Positions 11,360-62,212 of a DNA stretch of 64,000 nucleotides are shown here, one piece after another. This DNA is from Coenobita brevimanus (taxonomy: Eukaryota; Arthropoda; Malacostraca; Decapoda; Coenobitidae). Every line of letters begins with the position of its first letter. The first letter of the stretch is position 1. The DNA lies in contig CM064658.1 of the NCBI GenBank assembly GCA_032717465.1, positions 4,337,501 through 4,401,500 of the forward strand. The letters run 5' to 3'. Under the pieces are notes generated by a model. The model saw only the letters and a program-made list of their open reading frames with translations. It searched no databases and was not told the origin of the DNA. The position numbers and the translations under genes are program-made.

Positions 11360-11670
11360 TTCATTTTTTTTTTTTTATGCAAGGAAAAAGGAAGGAGCCT
11401 GCTAATTGTTGCTTCCAAGAAAAAGTAAATAAATACAGAGAGCCAAATTAAAGATCCTTTCATTTCGAGACGCCTGGACACACTGCGTTTGAAAGACGGG
11501 GGATCATAGGCAGTAGGAAATACAGACATGGGGAGGCCGTTCCAGAGTTGAATATTTCGTCTGAAAGTCGGGAGAGTTGAATATTATCTCCTGAAGTAGG
11601 CAGAATAGTAGACATCAGATAGTCTGGTTCTGAAGACTTTTGAGACAAACCTGTACTTGCATAAGGAGAT
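11360..11670 (-). mobile_element. 3' fragment of the same LINE family as 30358-32290
   Basis: Contains AGAGCCAAATTAAAGATCC, ACACTGCGTTTGAAAGAC, GATCATAGGCAGTAGGAAAT and the A-rich tail. The decayed coding end corresponds to the C-terminus of the 519-aa reading frame above. Confidence 0.75.
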
Positions 11671-12169
11671 AGTCAGTTGTGGAGAAATGTACCAAGCGTT
11701 TTAATGGGACCATGAACTAGAATTGTTGCTTGGAAGAAAATCTGATATGATAAATTGCATCTAAATGTTTACTGTGATTTAAGGTTCTGTTGTAGGGAGG
11801 ATAAACGTTGACCAAAAATCCCCCTTTCATTTTTTTTTTTTTTTTTTTACAGTTATACTTGAGGAAAAAATTTATCGTTGGGTAGTGTGTGGTAAAATGA
11901 CACCATATTTTCCCTTCTATTTTTTTTTTTTCCGACAGACGTATACTTAGAAAATTGTAAGCTCTAGGGAAATTATAATGTAAAATGTGTTGTTTGTTTC
12001 ATCTTGGTTTGAAATGGTAGACGGAGTGACCATCTGTCAATAAATTCGTCTGAGTTACCAATTTAATACCCCTAAAGTCACTTCCGACAAACGAAAAGCC
12101 AGTCTACTCATAAACTTGTTGTTTGTAGGGAAAGTGTCAAAAAGGTGTCCAAGACTTCGATTTGATACT

Positions 12170-12440
12170 TTGCTGTTGCTACTGTTGTTGTTGTAGCTCA
12201 GTCCTAGTCTGTCAGACCAAGCAGATCCGTCGACCACAGGTAAGCAGCTGCTTCTCTGGGGTAGTCCTACAGTATGTACACCATGCAGGGAACAGGCACT
12301 TCCTTGTGATGGACGGTGCCCAGCCAGGGATGGACGTGGGTCCTTCCCCACTGCGATGTGCAGGGAAATATTAGGTGGTTTGGCTCTTGGATGGACGCCG
12401 CAGGTGCTTAGCTTCACCCAGGCAGCACAGTGCCACCACG
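12170..12440 (-). repeat. Dispersed repeat (GACCAAGCAGATCC family), copy 1
   Basis: Shares blocks with about 29880-30035 and 40885-41100: TCTGTCAGACCAAGCAGATC, a GGGACGGTGCC-type block, GTCCTTCC...GAGATGCAGGGAA and TCTTGGATGGAC. On the minus strand it ends in (CAA)n, which suggests a SINE. Function unknown. Confidence 0.4.
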
Positions 12441-14790
12441 TGTAGGCTCCTCGTCAGCGCAGTTTTTGTGTTGGCGGAATAAGCGTTTACCGATATTTGC
12501 CTTGTGTGATATCTTGCCAGAAAAATATGCTTGGCTGTTAGTAGGTATACAGTAAGATAAATTTAACACAAACACTTCCCTCTCAGAACCTTTTTGAGAT
12601 GGACTGGTACTGGAAAAAATACTGTAGAGAATTTATTTGGAATAATGGCGTCCAAAGCGTAGACCTGATTGCATACTGTGTTGGAGGTGGGATAATTGTT
12701 TACCGATACTTCCCTTTAGGCCTACTCAGACGGTCCTATGGACTTAGAAAATAGCTGGTTGTAAGGAAAATATACAGGAAAATTGCACCAATATATCCTT
12801 CTCAGAACTTCAGATGGACTTGTGCTGGATTAAGGATTTAGCTTATAAGAAAATTGTTTCATGTCATCGAAAATGTTGACGTGATTTGAGGTTGTAAAAT
12901 AGATATGCATTTACCAAGACATCACAGTAAAACATCTCTTCAAGGAAAGGATCAAAGGAAATGATGTCAAAAGGCTGAGAAGGCTTTTATGTGAGTTTAG
13001 AAGAGAGAGAAATTTATAAGTGACAGGAGTTACCGACATACGTAAATTGGCTGGAAAAAATGGAAGAGTACAATCTGATTTCAAACACCAGGGAAGACCA
13101 ACGAAGAAACAAACAAACAAAAAGAGTAAATGGAGCAGAAGAATTTTGAATATAACTTAAAAAGAGAGAGAAGGGGGGGGGAAGCGTGAAAGTAAAAGAA
13201 AATCATAGGAGACATGGAAGAGGAAACTAGAAATTTAATCTGCTATGTGAAGAGTAGAAGACGAAAAATACTTGGGAGTAAGGAAAGGAAAAACAATGAA
13301 AATAAGTTACTGATTTTTTAAAATGGAAGCTTGGGGATGGGAGAGAACAAATAGTAGAAATAAAGTGTAAAAATGGAAGAGGAGACTAAATTATTCAGTT
13401 TTCTTGAGAGACTAACCAAAAAATGGAAACCGCCCTGGAAAAGAAACAGAAAAATGGTGAAAATAATTTACGGGAAATAGTGACGCAGGTTTGATAATGG
13501 CGAGAATATAAGACAAAATGGGACCTGATTATGTAAAACACGGAAACGGTAAATGGCTTACAGGAGAACGCAGAATAGTGCTCAAAATAGCGTCGAGAGA
13601 GTGATTGGAACATTCGAAGAAAGCTAACGAAAAAATAGAACCTTGGAACAAATAGAAAAATGACCCAAAATGACTTTTATAACAGTAAAGAATCTTGAAA
13701 ATAAAGTATAGAATAAAACTCGAGACAATGGGGGTGAAAGGAGTGACCAGACTTAAAATTTTGAACCCCCAATGAACACATGGAAAAAACTGGAAATTTA
13801 ACCCGGAAATTGTCCAGCATAACGTGAACCAACAGTAATGGAAGTTTGGGCATGGGGTAACTTGGATGATGATAGAACATGGGGGTGGAAGGAGCGATGA
13901 GGAACAAACTGAACAGAATATGTGCACTCAGTGACGTCACAGACGGCCTGCCTCCCCACCCTCCTCCCTCCACTTCCACCGTTCTCTCCCTCACCCCTAA
14001 CCCCGCCTGGCCCCCTCTCCCCCCTACACCCCACTCCAGACGTCTGCACCCACTCGGTAGGCAACCCATATTGGAACCTATTCAGTGAGTATTGGAATAA
14101 TGATAAGTGTTTTGAAAAGTTTTCTTTTAAATAAACATTTGTCTTTTGAAGGGCAGTGTTTTTGAAATTATAGGTAAATTGAACATCAGTCTTTTTCAAG
14201 TTAATTTTTAAAGGTCTAGACGCTTAGTTACATTTTTTTTAAAGATGTATATATTCGTATACTTACATTCATACAGACATACATCCCCCCACGCTCGGCA
14301 TCCCATACTGGAACCTATACAGTGAGTGTTGGGATACTGAGTGTCTTGAAAGTGATAAGCGTCAATTTACATACTAGTCTGTTAAAAGATGTAATGTATA
14401 TAATCACATATCCATGCTGTGAAAGAAATTTAAACTTACCTACATCTTCAAAGGTATGTACGAAGTATACTTCTTTTATTTACATATATATCGTACGCAC
14501 AAGTGTTGAAAGGTGGTATTCTTATGAGAAGCGCACGTACCTATATACATACGTACACCCCCACCTTGGCTATAATGTGGGTATTGGAATGATGATAAAT
14601 CACTGGGAAGAAATAGATCTCATCTGTACAGGTACAGTCATGGACAGAGAAACCTGGACAGGTGAGGCGAGGCAAATGTCATATTTTCTCTTTTCCCCCG
14701 GCTTGTCCGTCACTCTTCGTTCACGACTCCTTTCCCCCATCCCCCCTTCCCTGCCCCCATACACGCCAGTTCGCTAATCCGCCTACCTTC

Positions 14791-14794
<4 letters not shown>

Positions 14795-14847
<53 letters not shown>

Positions 14848-14932
14848 TGTGTGCGTGCATCCTTGACACAAGCAACTCCCTACATTTTTCCGATCACAAC
14901 CCATCCCTCCCTCTTCCCTACGGCTACTCTGC

Positions 14933-14973
<41 letters not shown>

Positions 14974-15006
14974 AGAGGCTCATCTTCATTCTTCGTAAAC
15001 GCAGCT

Positions 15007-15083
<77 letters not shown>
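14795..15083. repeat. (GT)n 14795-14845, (CA)n 14935-14970, (CT)n 15009-15083
   Basis: Three dinucleotide arrays in 290 bases. Confidence 0.95.
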
Positions 15084-15087
<4 letters not shown>

Positions 15088-15569
15088 TTCAAGATTTTGT
15101 AGGAGTGAATAGTAATGTCAATGCAAAGTATACCTTTATTATTGTGATATAAGTATTATAAAATAAAACTTAGGAATATATTTCAAGTAAACAACTGCAG
15201 TAGGCTGGTTGGCCCATGCGAGGCATCTCCTGATTTTGGATCTGCATACGAGAGAGAGAGAGAGAAGTGAAGAGTGACCACTTGTCCCTCCATCTCTCTC
15301 TCTCTCTTTCTCTCTCTCTCTCAATAATCTGTAGGAGTGAATAATAATGTCAGTGCAAAGTATGCCTTTACTGTGATATAAGCATTACAAATTAAAACAT
15401 TGGAACATATTTAGTGGAAACAACTGCAGGAAATCCTCTCGAGACGTCAGCATATGGAACTGTCATTATCCTTCATACTTGCCTACTCCCTTCTGCCACC
15501 ATTTTCGCCAGTTCTCCTCATCTTTACTTTCCAATTCAGAGCATGCCATTCGTTATGATGATAATTGCA

Positions 15570-15741
<172 letters not shown>

Positions 15742-15949
15742 ACAGACAGAGACAGAGAGATGGAAGATGGGGGAGGGAGGAGGGGAAGAAGAAAGGATGG
15801 AAGCAAGTGTTTAGTTTGAGAGAGAGAGAGAGAGAGAGGCCACCATTTTCGCCAAAGACTCCACTATATTTCTCCTCATCTTTTGTTTCCGATTCAGATC
15901 ATGCCAGTAGTCATGAAAGTCATGATAATAATTGCACACACACATAGAT

Positions 15950-15950
15950 A

Positions 15951-16035
<85 letters not shown>

Positions 16036-16060
16036 ATTGAGAGAGAGAGAGAGAGAGAGG
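15950..16060. repeat. Compound (CTAT)n(TA)n(GA)n microsatellite
   Basis: Three arrays in direct succession. Confidence 0.95.
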
Positions 16061-16817
16061 TGAGAAGTGTCCACGTGTCCCCTGGGAATGGCCAGCCTCC
16101 CCGGGTCATATGGGTAGGACGGAGAGGAGGTGAGGGAAGGAAGGGAATGGGGGGGTACGGCTCATATGGACGAAGATTTACTGGAGAAATCGAAAAGGAA
16201 AAAGAAACTATCAGCTCAGCCCCTAAGTGTCCAGGAGATACAGTGGACATCATCATGCCCTATAGTTACCTCGCCACACCTACCTCTGAGCCCTACCTCG
16301 TGTCTTGAGTATTCTTAGTATTTTTCAGTGGTGGTGGTTCTAAGTAGGCAGGAGCATGTGTGTACTTGTTTATAAGATTATAACCTAGACTTTAAGAACA
16401 TATAATTTAATGTAATTAGCTGTTATATTACCTTTTTTTTATGCATGCAATAACGGGAGTTAAGGGGACGAGTTGTGCTTTTACTTGGTATATAGGTGGC
16501 AGTCGGCAGGAAAGAAAAAAGACTCGTTGCCCCCCCCCCTTCCTGCTCGTTACACATTGCCGATAAAGATGGTAATTACAGCCCTCGACCTCTTCATATA
16601 TCATCAAGTTTCTTAATAAACACCCAAAAGTCGGCACTTGTCCACGTTACTCCCTTGCCACATGTACAGTACAATAAGTGGAGAGGAAAGGGAGATGGAG
16701 AGAAATGGAAGAAAATATCTCCCTTTGGACGCGGTTTGGCTCTTTCGGTTTTGTGTGGGCCAGCTGAAGGTATTGAACACAAGTAGGGTCACGTGGGGCT
16801 GTGGGGATGTAGCAGGG

Positions 16818-16818
<1 letters not shown>

Positions 16819-16869
<51 letters not shown>

Positions 16870-16914
16870 ACTCGTCCCTTGCAGCAAACACACATACATT
16901 ATACACAGTCCGCT

Positions 16915-16993
<79 letters not shown>
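16819..16993. repeat. (GA)n 16819-16863 and (GT)n 16918-16993
   Basis: Pure arrays 55 bases apart. Confidence 0.95.
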
Positions 16994-16994
<1 letters not shown>

Positions 16995-17744
16995 AGTCAG
17001 TAACCCCCAGAGCAAAGTGAGAGAAAATGTTATGCAAGAGTGAAGCAAAGAAAATGTATGTATGAGAGAAGAGGGAAGAGGGGGAAATGCATAATCAGAC
17101 ATCAAAAGAAAACCATCATCATCATCAACATCATCATCATCAAAACCGAGTACAACAGCAAGAACACCAAATCCAAGCACATCATCATCGTCATCATTAT
17201 CACCATCAAAACCCAGTGAGTACAACAACAACAACAAGGACTCTCAAACTTCTCGGTGTATACTTAGAGGGAATGGAAAGTTTAACAAGACGGGAACTTT
17301 CCATAACTTGGCTCTGTAAAGGCTTTGTAATAGTAACTCATATGAATAACGATCCGACCTCCTTCTGGTTTCTGCGATACTCTTTTCATCTTAACATGGC
17401 CCAGATTTTCACCCTATGCAAGCTTATTTCATGTAGCTCAGTGGCAGAAAAGTACAAAGCTACAGCTCTACATCCTTTCCGTAGCACTTCTTTGTGACTG
17501 ACAATGTATTCAAGCGTTATTCTATTGTCACAACTCAGCATTCAAGATAGACAGATGGCAGAGATAGGCCAAGGTTGAGTAAAATTAGGATGGACGTAAT
17601 TGCAATCTCTCCAGCCTGACTTTTGAGCTGTAAGAATAAATGTCACAGTAATAGGTACCCTTCCAGCACTTTCCATAAGAGTAGTACTGTCGGCCCCAAA
17701 ACCATTTTTCTTAATCCGGTTGTTAGGCAACAATTTCTTTTGCA

Positions 17745-17841
17745 GCCTCCTCCTCCTCCCTTTTCTCCTCCTCCTCCTCCTCCACCACCTTCTCCTCCTC
17801 TTCATCATCATCATTATCATCATCATCATCATCATCATCAG
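17745..17841. repeat. (TCC)n to (TCA)n microsatellite
   Basis: Degenerate TCC array followed by TCA/CAT array to 17840. Confidence 0.9.
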
Positions 17842-18097
17842 CGCCTTGCTTCGTGTTTGAAGAGCAAAGCCACCGCTGGATTCAATGGGTTAAGCTGACT
17901 GAACTGTATATATTTATTTTGGATATCATAATATTAGCAAGTTTTTTCCTCTTGCTTGTTTAATTTTTTCATATAAGTTGGTAGACACCGAACTGAAGGA
18001 GAGAGATCATTTTTCCTTTTCTGTTACCGTCATTTTGAATTCTAGGAAGAGAGAGCTGAAATATAAGGCACCTGAAGTTTAAGCCTTTAGTCCGAAG

Positions 18098-18156
<59 letters not shown>

Positions 18157-18220
18157 GCAGGGTTGTTGCAAGACCAGGCGGCTGGCACAGCTGGGATAAC
18201 ATTGCACACATCCTTGGCAA

Positions 18221-18297
<77 letters not shown>
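18098..18297. repeat. (GT)n 18098-18155, (CT)n(CA)n 18222-18297
   Basis: A GT array and a compound CT-CA array. Confidence 0.95.
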
Positions 18298-18299
<2 letters not shown>

Positions 18300-18369
18300 T
18301 TATCCTTAGTATTGACATAATATTCATACGTGACATACAAAGGCGTATTTACAGTATGTCCGACTCTCT

Positions 18370-18510
18370 GTCACCTCCTTAGCAATGTATTTTTGGATAT
18401 GGCTAGTTAATGTCATGTGCATGTTATTTAAGTAGAGTATGGCGACATTAGAAGGATTTATATAGCACAGAAGGGGACAGTAAGATGTTGTAAGCTAAAT
18501 AAGTAACAAC
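18370..18510 (+). repeat. Diverged relative of the MITE at 2192-2407
   Basis: CTCCTTAGCAATGTATTTTTGGATATGGCT, AGAGTATGGCGACATTAGAAGG and AGCACAGAAGGGGACAG align in order with the MITE; terminal repeats mostly lost. Confidence 0.45.
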
Positions 18511-18931
18511 CGATCTTGATTAATTTAAAGAGGCATGTCTTGCTGAATGTTGCTGCCGAAGTTGTGATTCAAGCAGTATTTTAGAGAATTTATCAGTATT
18601 TTCGAAAAAATCTGGAAGTTTGGACACCATCTGGCTATTTCAGTGACATTTTTGTGTTTTCCTAGTCAAATGGTAGCTCCTCCTGATTTGACACTTCCAT
18701 TAATAAAGCAAAAATAAAGTGTCCATTGACCTCGTTTAGTTATGCTCACTTTCTCTGGTATAATTTTTCCAGTCCTTCCTGTCCCGGTTTTTCTTCCAGT
18801 TCCCGCCCCTATTGCACCATCCCTTTCCAGGCTCAGGATAAAGGTCTCAACAGTAACCAGATTTTACGATAAGCGGTCCTCCGTAAGCCAGTGCCTTCAC
18901 TTCGATGACATTTTAACTTGAATGACACTTT

Positions 18932-18933
<2 letters not shown>

Positions 18934-19002
<69 letters not shown>
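18934..19002. repeat. (CT)n microsatellite
   Basis: About 34 pure CT units; the last long dinucleotide array before the iRhom gene. Short GA arrays follow at 19117-19139 and 19168-19186. Confidence 0.95.
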
Positions 19003-19005
<3 letters not shown>

Positions 19006-20337
19006 AACTCTTAAGGCTTTAATATTCATATCTTACCTTGATATCTGACTGAGACTTATCAGAAAACAGACACCTTCTCTATAAATGATGATGAGATAAC
19101 CGCTCGTATTATCAGGAGAGAGAGAGAGAGAGAGAGAGATTAATGTGATCACTGGGTGTGGGATAAGGAGAGAGAGAGAGAGAGAAATCTGTGGTCAGTG
19201 GGTGGGGGATACGGCTCTTTGGGGTGAGAGGAGGGAAGCGGGGCAAATCCAATAATGGTATATGGATTGACGCTCACATTGGTTAACTATGGCCTGATAT
19301 TCCCTCGCCTATTCAGGAAGCGACAGACGTAACGGTGATGTTTTACAAGAAGGGCAAGGTGGGTGCAATATTCCCATGTCTCGTCTCTTAATAGTTTTTC
19401 CTGTATTCTTTTGAAATATAGTTACGATGGGAAAATTATCAAGAGCTGCATTTTATCTTTGCGGGGAGAAGGTATCACCATCCCATGGCTCTTTTTCCAT
19501 GTGTAGCTTATCTTGCATCCTGTTAGTGCAAATAGGTCTTTTATTCGGGTTAACTCCAGCTAATTTCGCTGCAGTGAAAGCATGACACTTAAAGGCTTAC
19601 TACACTGTCCTTAAAAACTCCATGCAATTCTGTGAAAGTGATACGAAGTGATGTGAGACATGAAGACGTGCGAGGTGGGGAGACTGAAAGAGAGGAGCAA
19701 ACAGGACGAGAGTAACAAGAAATGGCAGAGGGAAGGTTATTATGAACAAAGGAAATGAGCCGAACTGTGTATCATGTTTAGTCCAGAGAAATCCTAGTTA
19801 TGGATTGCATACTTAACAGCAGCAGCTAGATCACATCATTAAATTCAGAAGCAGAAAAGCGACCGAAGCAAGTGGTAAACATACATATTTCATGCTTCTG
19901 CTGTAGTTTTTTTTTTTTTTTTTAAGCAAGTGCGCAAGCTGTTTCATTGATTAATGTATCTATTCACTTTTGATTATCTACATTAACCTTTCATAATTAA
20001 TGCAAATACAGAGAAAAAGGAAATGCAATAAGATGACGCACATTTTGAAGGTGATCACATTTCTTTTTTAAGAACCCGGTGATAACAAAGGCATGGGTGC
20101 CAAAGCGTTATGCAATGCCCGTGAACTGTAATCTACTATCGGAATATGCTGCTCATATTTTATTTACCCAATAGAGAAAACTAATTTTGTGGTGTATTAT
20201 AAAAGTAATGAATTACACTAAGAAAACTTTGGTGTAATGTTATGGAGAGTGGTGGTACTGCTAACACTTGGCAACATGGCCGTATGATTTGTTGTGATCA
20301 CGGTCGAGTAAATCATCAGACCCAGTTATTTGCGAAT
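19003..20337. other. Region just upstream of iRhom exon 1
   Basis: Mostly unique-looking AT-rich sequence with short GA arrays at 19117 and 19168 and a T17 run at 19907. No ORF with domain content. Likely contains the iRhom promoter; see the TATA-like element and uORF. Confidence 0.4.
20198..20205 (+). promoter_or_regulatory. TATA-like element upstream of iRhom exon 1
   Basis: TATAAAAG lies about 215 bases before the iRhom start codon. It is the only good TATA match in the 300 bases upstream. The local sequence is AT-rich, so a chance match is likely; I saw no clear initiator at the expected distance. Confidence 0.2.
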
Positions 20338-20373
20338 ATGGCGCAGTTTCCTCTCTCCTGTTTCCGTGACTGA
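20338..20373 (+). promoter_or_regulatory. Upstream ORF in the presumed iRhom 5' UTR
   Basis: ATG (A at -3, G at +4) opens an 11-codon reading frame, MAQFPLSCFRD, that stops at TGA 20371-20373, 39 bases before the iRhom ATG. If transcription starts upstream of 20338, this uORF would be met first by scanning ribosomes and could lower iRhom translation. The transcription start is not known from sequence. Confidence 0.35.
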
Positions 20374-20412
20374 GCTGCTGGACGACGTAACAATACCCGA
20401 GGCTTTAGGGAC

Positions 20413-58370
<37,958 letters not shown>

Positions 58371-60890
58371 GAGGCCGACACGGGCTCGGTCAGGCGGCAT
58401 CCGCCGTCAGTCAACGGTCACCGACGTGCCAACCTTTCTAGTAATTTAACCAATGTAATTATAACTGTATGTTATACCAGTGATTAATGCTGTTACTGTC
58501 ATTTTCTAGTTTCATACTCGGGGAACCTGGGACGCCGCCAGTGTTATACTTCCCCACCCTGACTCACTGCCCTACACCTCCTTTCTCATGCCTTCACATG
58601 TGTATATGGAGGGATACTTGCACATGTAACTCACAAGTAGGACCTATGGATGCCTTCTGTGTTCACTAAGATTGCTTAACTAATTCTGTATAACTGATCA
58701 GTAGTAACATACTGGTCCTAAATCTGTATTTCTACTGAATGAATGATGGATCATGAAATCTATCAGTTTCTAAATCTGATAAAATGTGTTATGAGAAAAG
58801 CTGACAATTCATTTGCTAAGCATCCTACTATTTCTCAAATCAGGGGCAGACCACATCCAGGTTTACCCACATTATCGGCATGTATGAGCGTAATGCAAGG
58901 TGTAGGTTGTGGGGTCAGGGTGTGGAGGCAGTGTGGTGCGGCAGACACAGTGGTGGCACTATGAGCGCAGCAGGAGCTCGGGTCCACAATTCTGAAAAGC
59001 CAGGAGAGATGAACGCGGTGGTGGCAGTGGCAGTAGCACCCTGATGGTCCTGCTGCCCGCCCCCCACCTGAGTCCCAGACACATCGCTCAAACCCGGACC
59101 ACCCTCCCTGGCTTCCCGGCTTGTGGCCCCGCACATTGGAGAGTGAAAGATGCAACTGAAACATCCTCTCAAATCTTATCTCAAAGCCGTAATTATTATC
59201 ATCATCATCATTATTATAATTATGATTGTATGTGAAAAGTTAAGTGTAGGTTAGGATACCCGCTGATTTTCCTCATAATTGAACCTGATATGCATAGTGT
59301 TAAGATAATTGGACACAACTTCCTTTTTTTTTTCTCTCTCTCTCGCTGCTACCTTCTTTCCACCCCCCAGTGATATTTTCCCCCAACATCACCCTGCTCC
59401 TCATCTGTTCTCTCACTCTCTGCCCTGGCAAGTGTGATTTAAGGGTAAAGAATCCTCAAGGCTGGTCAGACAAGCAGGCAGACAGTTGGCAGCTAAACTA
59501 ACTGTAAAAACAAATAATTGGGCTGTAAGCACAAGAGCATTTGTATCTCTTGCATAGATAACACCAGGTTTGACAGTTAGACACACAGTAAGAATGCAGA
59601 AATGCAGATCAGATGAGTGGATGAGTATTTGTACCTCTCAAACATGGATTCTTACTGGACAGACAGGAAAATAGATACAGACAGACAAATGTATGTTGAA
59701 TGAAAACATGGGAATATTCATACTTCTTATCATACACATATCTAAACGTGAGCACAGTTCTTTTGATTAAAGTATCAAAGTGAAATTAATATAGGCAACA
59801 CTAAATTTGGTTCAGATAAATGCAGGTTGAATGAGAGCTTATATTCATACCTCTCATCATATCATTCATCACCAACCCTAATCTCTTGAGCTGCGTTTAT
59901 GTACTGAGGTGTAACTGACGTAAGAGAACGATTCCAACTTACTCGGTCCTTGCTGGTATTTATTCCTTTTATCATTCACACATCTTAACACTAATTCTTT
60001 GCTTCAGGGATTGAGGTGTAACTGGTTACTGAATTCAGCTAAGACAGGAGCAGGTCAAATGAAAACTTTCATGCAAACCTCTCACCATAAACACATTCCA
60101 ACAAAAGTCATTCGAGTTGTGCTCAGTCATCAAGGTATAATGAGCTTGGCTGTACTTTATTGTCATTGAGTTTGAAGATGGAGGTGATTTTTTTTTTTTT
60201 TTCTTCTTCTTCTGTATGATGGCTTTATTCAGGGTTAATAGTCAGGTAGGCATTATTCTGATTATGACTGTGGCACAAATACTTCTTAATTTGTAGAATA
60301 TTCAGTTAATTATATTGTACTTCCATTCTTACAGTGTGTTTACATTGTGTGCAGTTGATATTGCAGTGTACATATATATTTGAAGTTTAATGTTACTCTT
60401 GGTTAGATCTCATTACTTATTGATTACTAATTGTATCCAATTACTGGTACTTAATTTGAACTATAGATACATGGTACAGTCTATTGAAATGGAGGTTAGG
60501 GTTGTCTCCTCAGTTGGGGACCTACTGTCGCACAAAACTACATACTGGTGACATTATCTTGGTGTACTGTTGCAATCATCAGTCCTCTTATACAACTGGA
60601 GTTTCAAAATAGTTAAGTGAGATTACAACCCTCCCCCCCTCTTCCAACTCACTTGAATATTAAAGGTTGGTATAGAATTACCTCATTAGGATTGAACACA
60701 AGCTTTGAGATACTGCAAAAGAACCACTGACTGCACCTTTACCTGCTGGGATTATCACTCCCAGTAAGAACACATTGACACTGATTAGATATACATGCAT
60801 GAAAGCACTGAATAGAAGTACACAAATTGAAGCACAGTCATTGCATTCATAATAGCTAACTAATAAAACTGATGGAATTGTTATCATGAA
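58371..60890 (+). other. Probable iRhom 3' UTR and downstream flank
   Basis: Begins directly after the stop. The first 800 bases are moderately GC-rich with no recognisable ORF or repeat family. ATTAAA occurs near 59766 and AATAAA at 60862-60867; no canonical AATAAA was seen closer to the stop. A (TCA/ATT) patch lies at 59196-59225. Extent of the UTR is inferred only. Confidence 0.35.
60862..60867 (+). terminator. Candidate polyadenylation signal AATAAA
   Basis: First canonical AATAAA found on the + strand after the iRhom stop codon, 2.5 kb downstream. ATTAAA variants near 59766 and 60659 are alternatives. No clear GT-rich downstream element identified. Confidence 0.25.
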
Positions 60891-61065
60891 TATCCAGGAA
60901 ATAGTACTACTGTACATTGGGAGAGGGTGGGGTTCAGTCCTAAATCTCTAATGGCAAAGACTAAAGTGCAGACTTATATCCATGATCTTACTTCAGTTTG
61001 TCACTAGGGAGATGATAGTATCATTTTAGATACAAATTTTTTTATAGCCAATTTTCATCAGTTTT

Positions 61066-61530
61066 GGCTACTCTTGGGTGTCTGCCCTGTCCTCTCCTCC
61101 ATCCTTCTTTCCTTCCATCTTCTTCTGTCTTTCTTTGCTTCATTCTTTCCTCGTCTCTCTGCCTGCGGTTGACTTTACACTCCCTCTTCCTTCATTCTTT
61201 CCTCTTCCTTCTGCCCATGGGTGACTGTACACTGAGTGACAAGTCAGATGGTTTCCTGTACACCAGGAAACCATTTACTACACTGGGTGGTAACCACATA
61301 ACCAATTTTTGGCACCTGGTGGTTCAGTGGGTAATTATTGTGCTCCAGACGGATTGAGCCGGTGAAGGTTTATATCCAAGGGGTAGTTGGGGTTTATTGC
61401 TTATGTAATGCCACTCAGGGATGAGTGAGGCTGGTCACTTTCATCTTAAATGTCAGGACCAACTGCCTAGCCCCGGGCTCCTACGCTCCTCATGGGGCAA
61501 TGTAGGATTGGATGATGGATGGATGGATAA
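61066..61530 (+). mobile_element. Composite tRNA-SINE, near full-length
   Basis: Begins in CTCTTGGGTGTCTGCCC and ends in GATGGATGGATGG. A box TGGTTCAGTGGG at 61320-61331 and B box GGTTTATATCC at 61367-61377, 35 bp apart, a spacing compatible with a tRNA-type internal promoter. Downstream of iRhom. Confidence 0.8.
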
Positions 61531-61742
61531 AGTCTTGGGATTATGATTTATCTGCTTTACTCCAGTTAGTCGTCAAGGAGTTTGATACACCGACTTTATA
61601 AGATACAGACTTGTTAACTGCTAGCATTATTACCTTATCATTCATGCAGCCTATCTAAACTGTTGTGTAACCTTGTCTGATCAGCCCTTTGAGTGCCCAG
61701 CAAAGTAACTGTGGAGTCGTGACCACCCTCAGACCTGAACTG

Positions 61743-61743
<1 letters not shown>

Positions 61744-61807
<64 letters not shown>

Positions 61808-61902
61808 GGACAGCCCACAGCTATGTATAATGTTCTCAGATATATATAACAAAAAAATTTGATAAGTGAACGGTGTGCTGTTATATCTTGTAGGCATTAA
61901 TA

Positions 61903-61959
<57 letters not shown>

Positions 61960-61969
61960 TGTATATATA
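61744..61969. repeat. (GT)n 61744-61806 and (TA)n 61901-61969
   Basis: Two arrays downstream of iRhom. Confidence 0.95.
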
Positions 61970-62176
61970 AAGACTTTGAAACCGCTCCAAGAATTGATCT
62001 GAGTGCAGTGACAAGTCTGCAAGGCAAAGAAGGGGGACTCACTTGCTGATTCCTCCCACACTGGACTTTCTCACCCGCCAAGGCGGATTGATCACTGTCT
62101 TCGGAGGGTTCTTGTGCCCCACCAAGTCCAAACCGCACTCTCTACTTTAACCATACATCGTCTCGTCACACCTGGC

Positions 62177-62211
62177 ATGCTATCAGTGGCATTATTACTG
62201 GCATATTGTTG
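62177..62211 (+). CDS. Speculative first coding exon of a downstream gene
   Basis: ATG (G at -3) opens 11 codons reading MLSVALLLAYC plus two bases, followed by a consensus donor GTAAGT at 62212. The peptide looks like the start of a signal sequence. It follows a 130-base stretch that is GC-richer than its surroundings. No second exon is visible within the window, so this may be chance. Confidence 0.2.
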
Positions 62212-62212
62212 G

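Larger units (their letters stand above)
10160..14780. other. Gene-poor stretch upstream of iRhom
   Basis: Apart from the LINE and dispersed-repeat fragments at 10374, 11360 and 12170, I see no splice-consistent coding sequence. 12900-13800 is purine-rich on the + strand with many GGAAA/GAAAA words. A perfect CRE palindrome TGACGTCA lies at 13932-13939 before a Pro-codon-like CCTCC-rich segment. 14040-14600 contains three diverged copies of a segment with ATTGGAACCTAT(T/A)CAGTGAGT. Confidence 0.5.

Noticed and set aside
13529..14199. Overlapping 124-133 codon frames on the minus strand
   Set aside because: Three frames overlap, composition is low complexity, no domain recognised.
58835..59172. 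109-codon minus-strand frame in the iRhom 3' flank
   Set aside because: No domain or conserved motif, and it overlaps other open frames in a GC-rich patch.
61311..61385. Functional tRNA gene
   Set aside because: A and B boxes are present but no cloverleaf or acceptor stem forms, and the segment is embedded in a multi-copy SINE.
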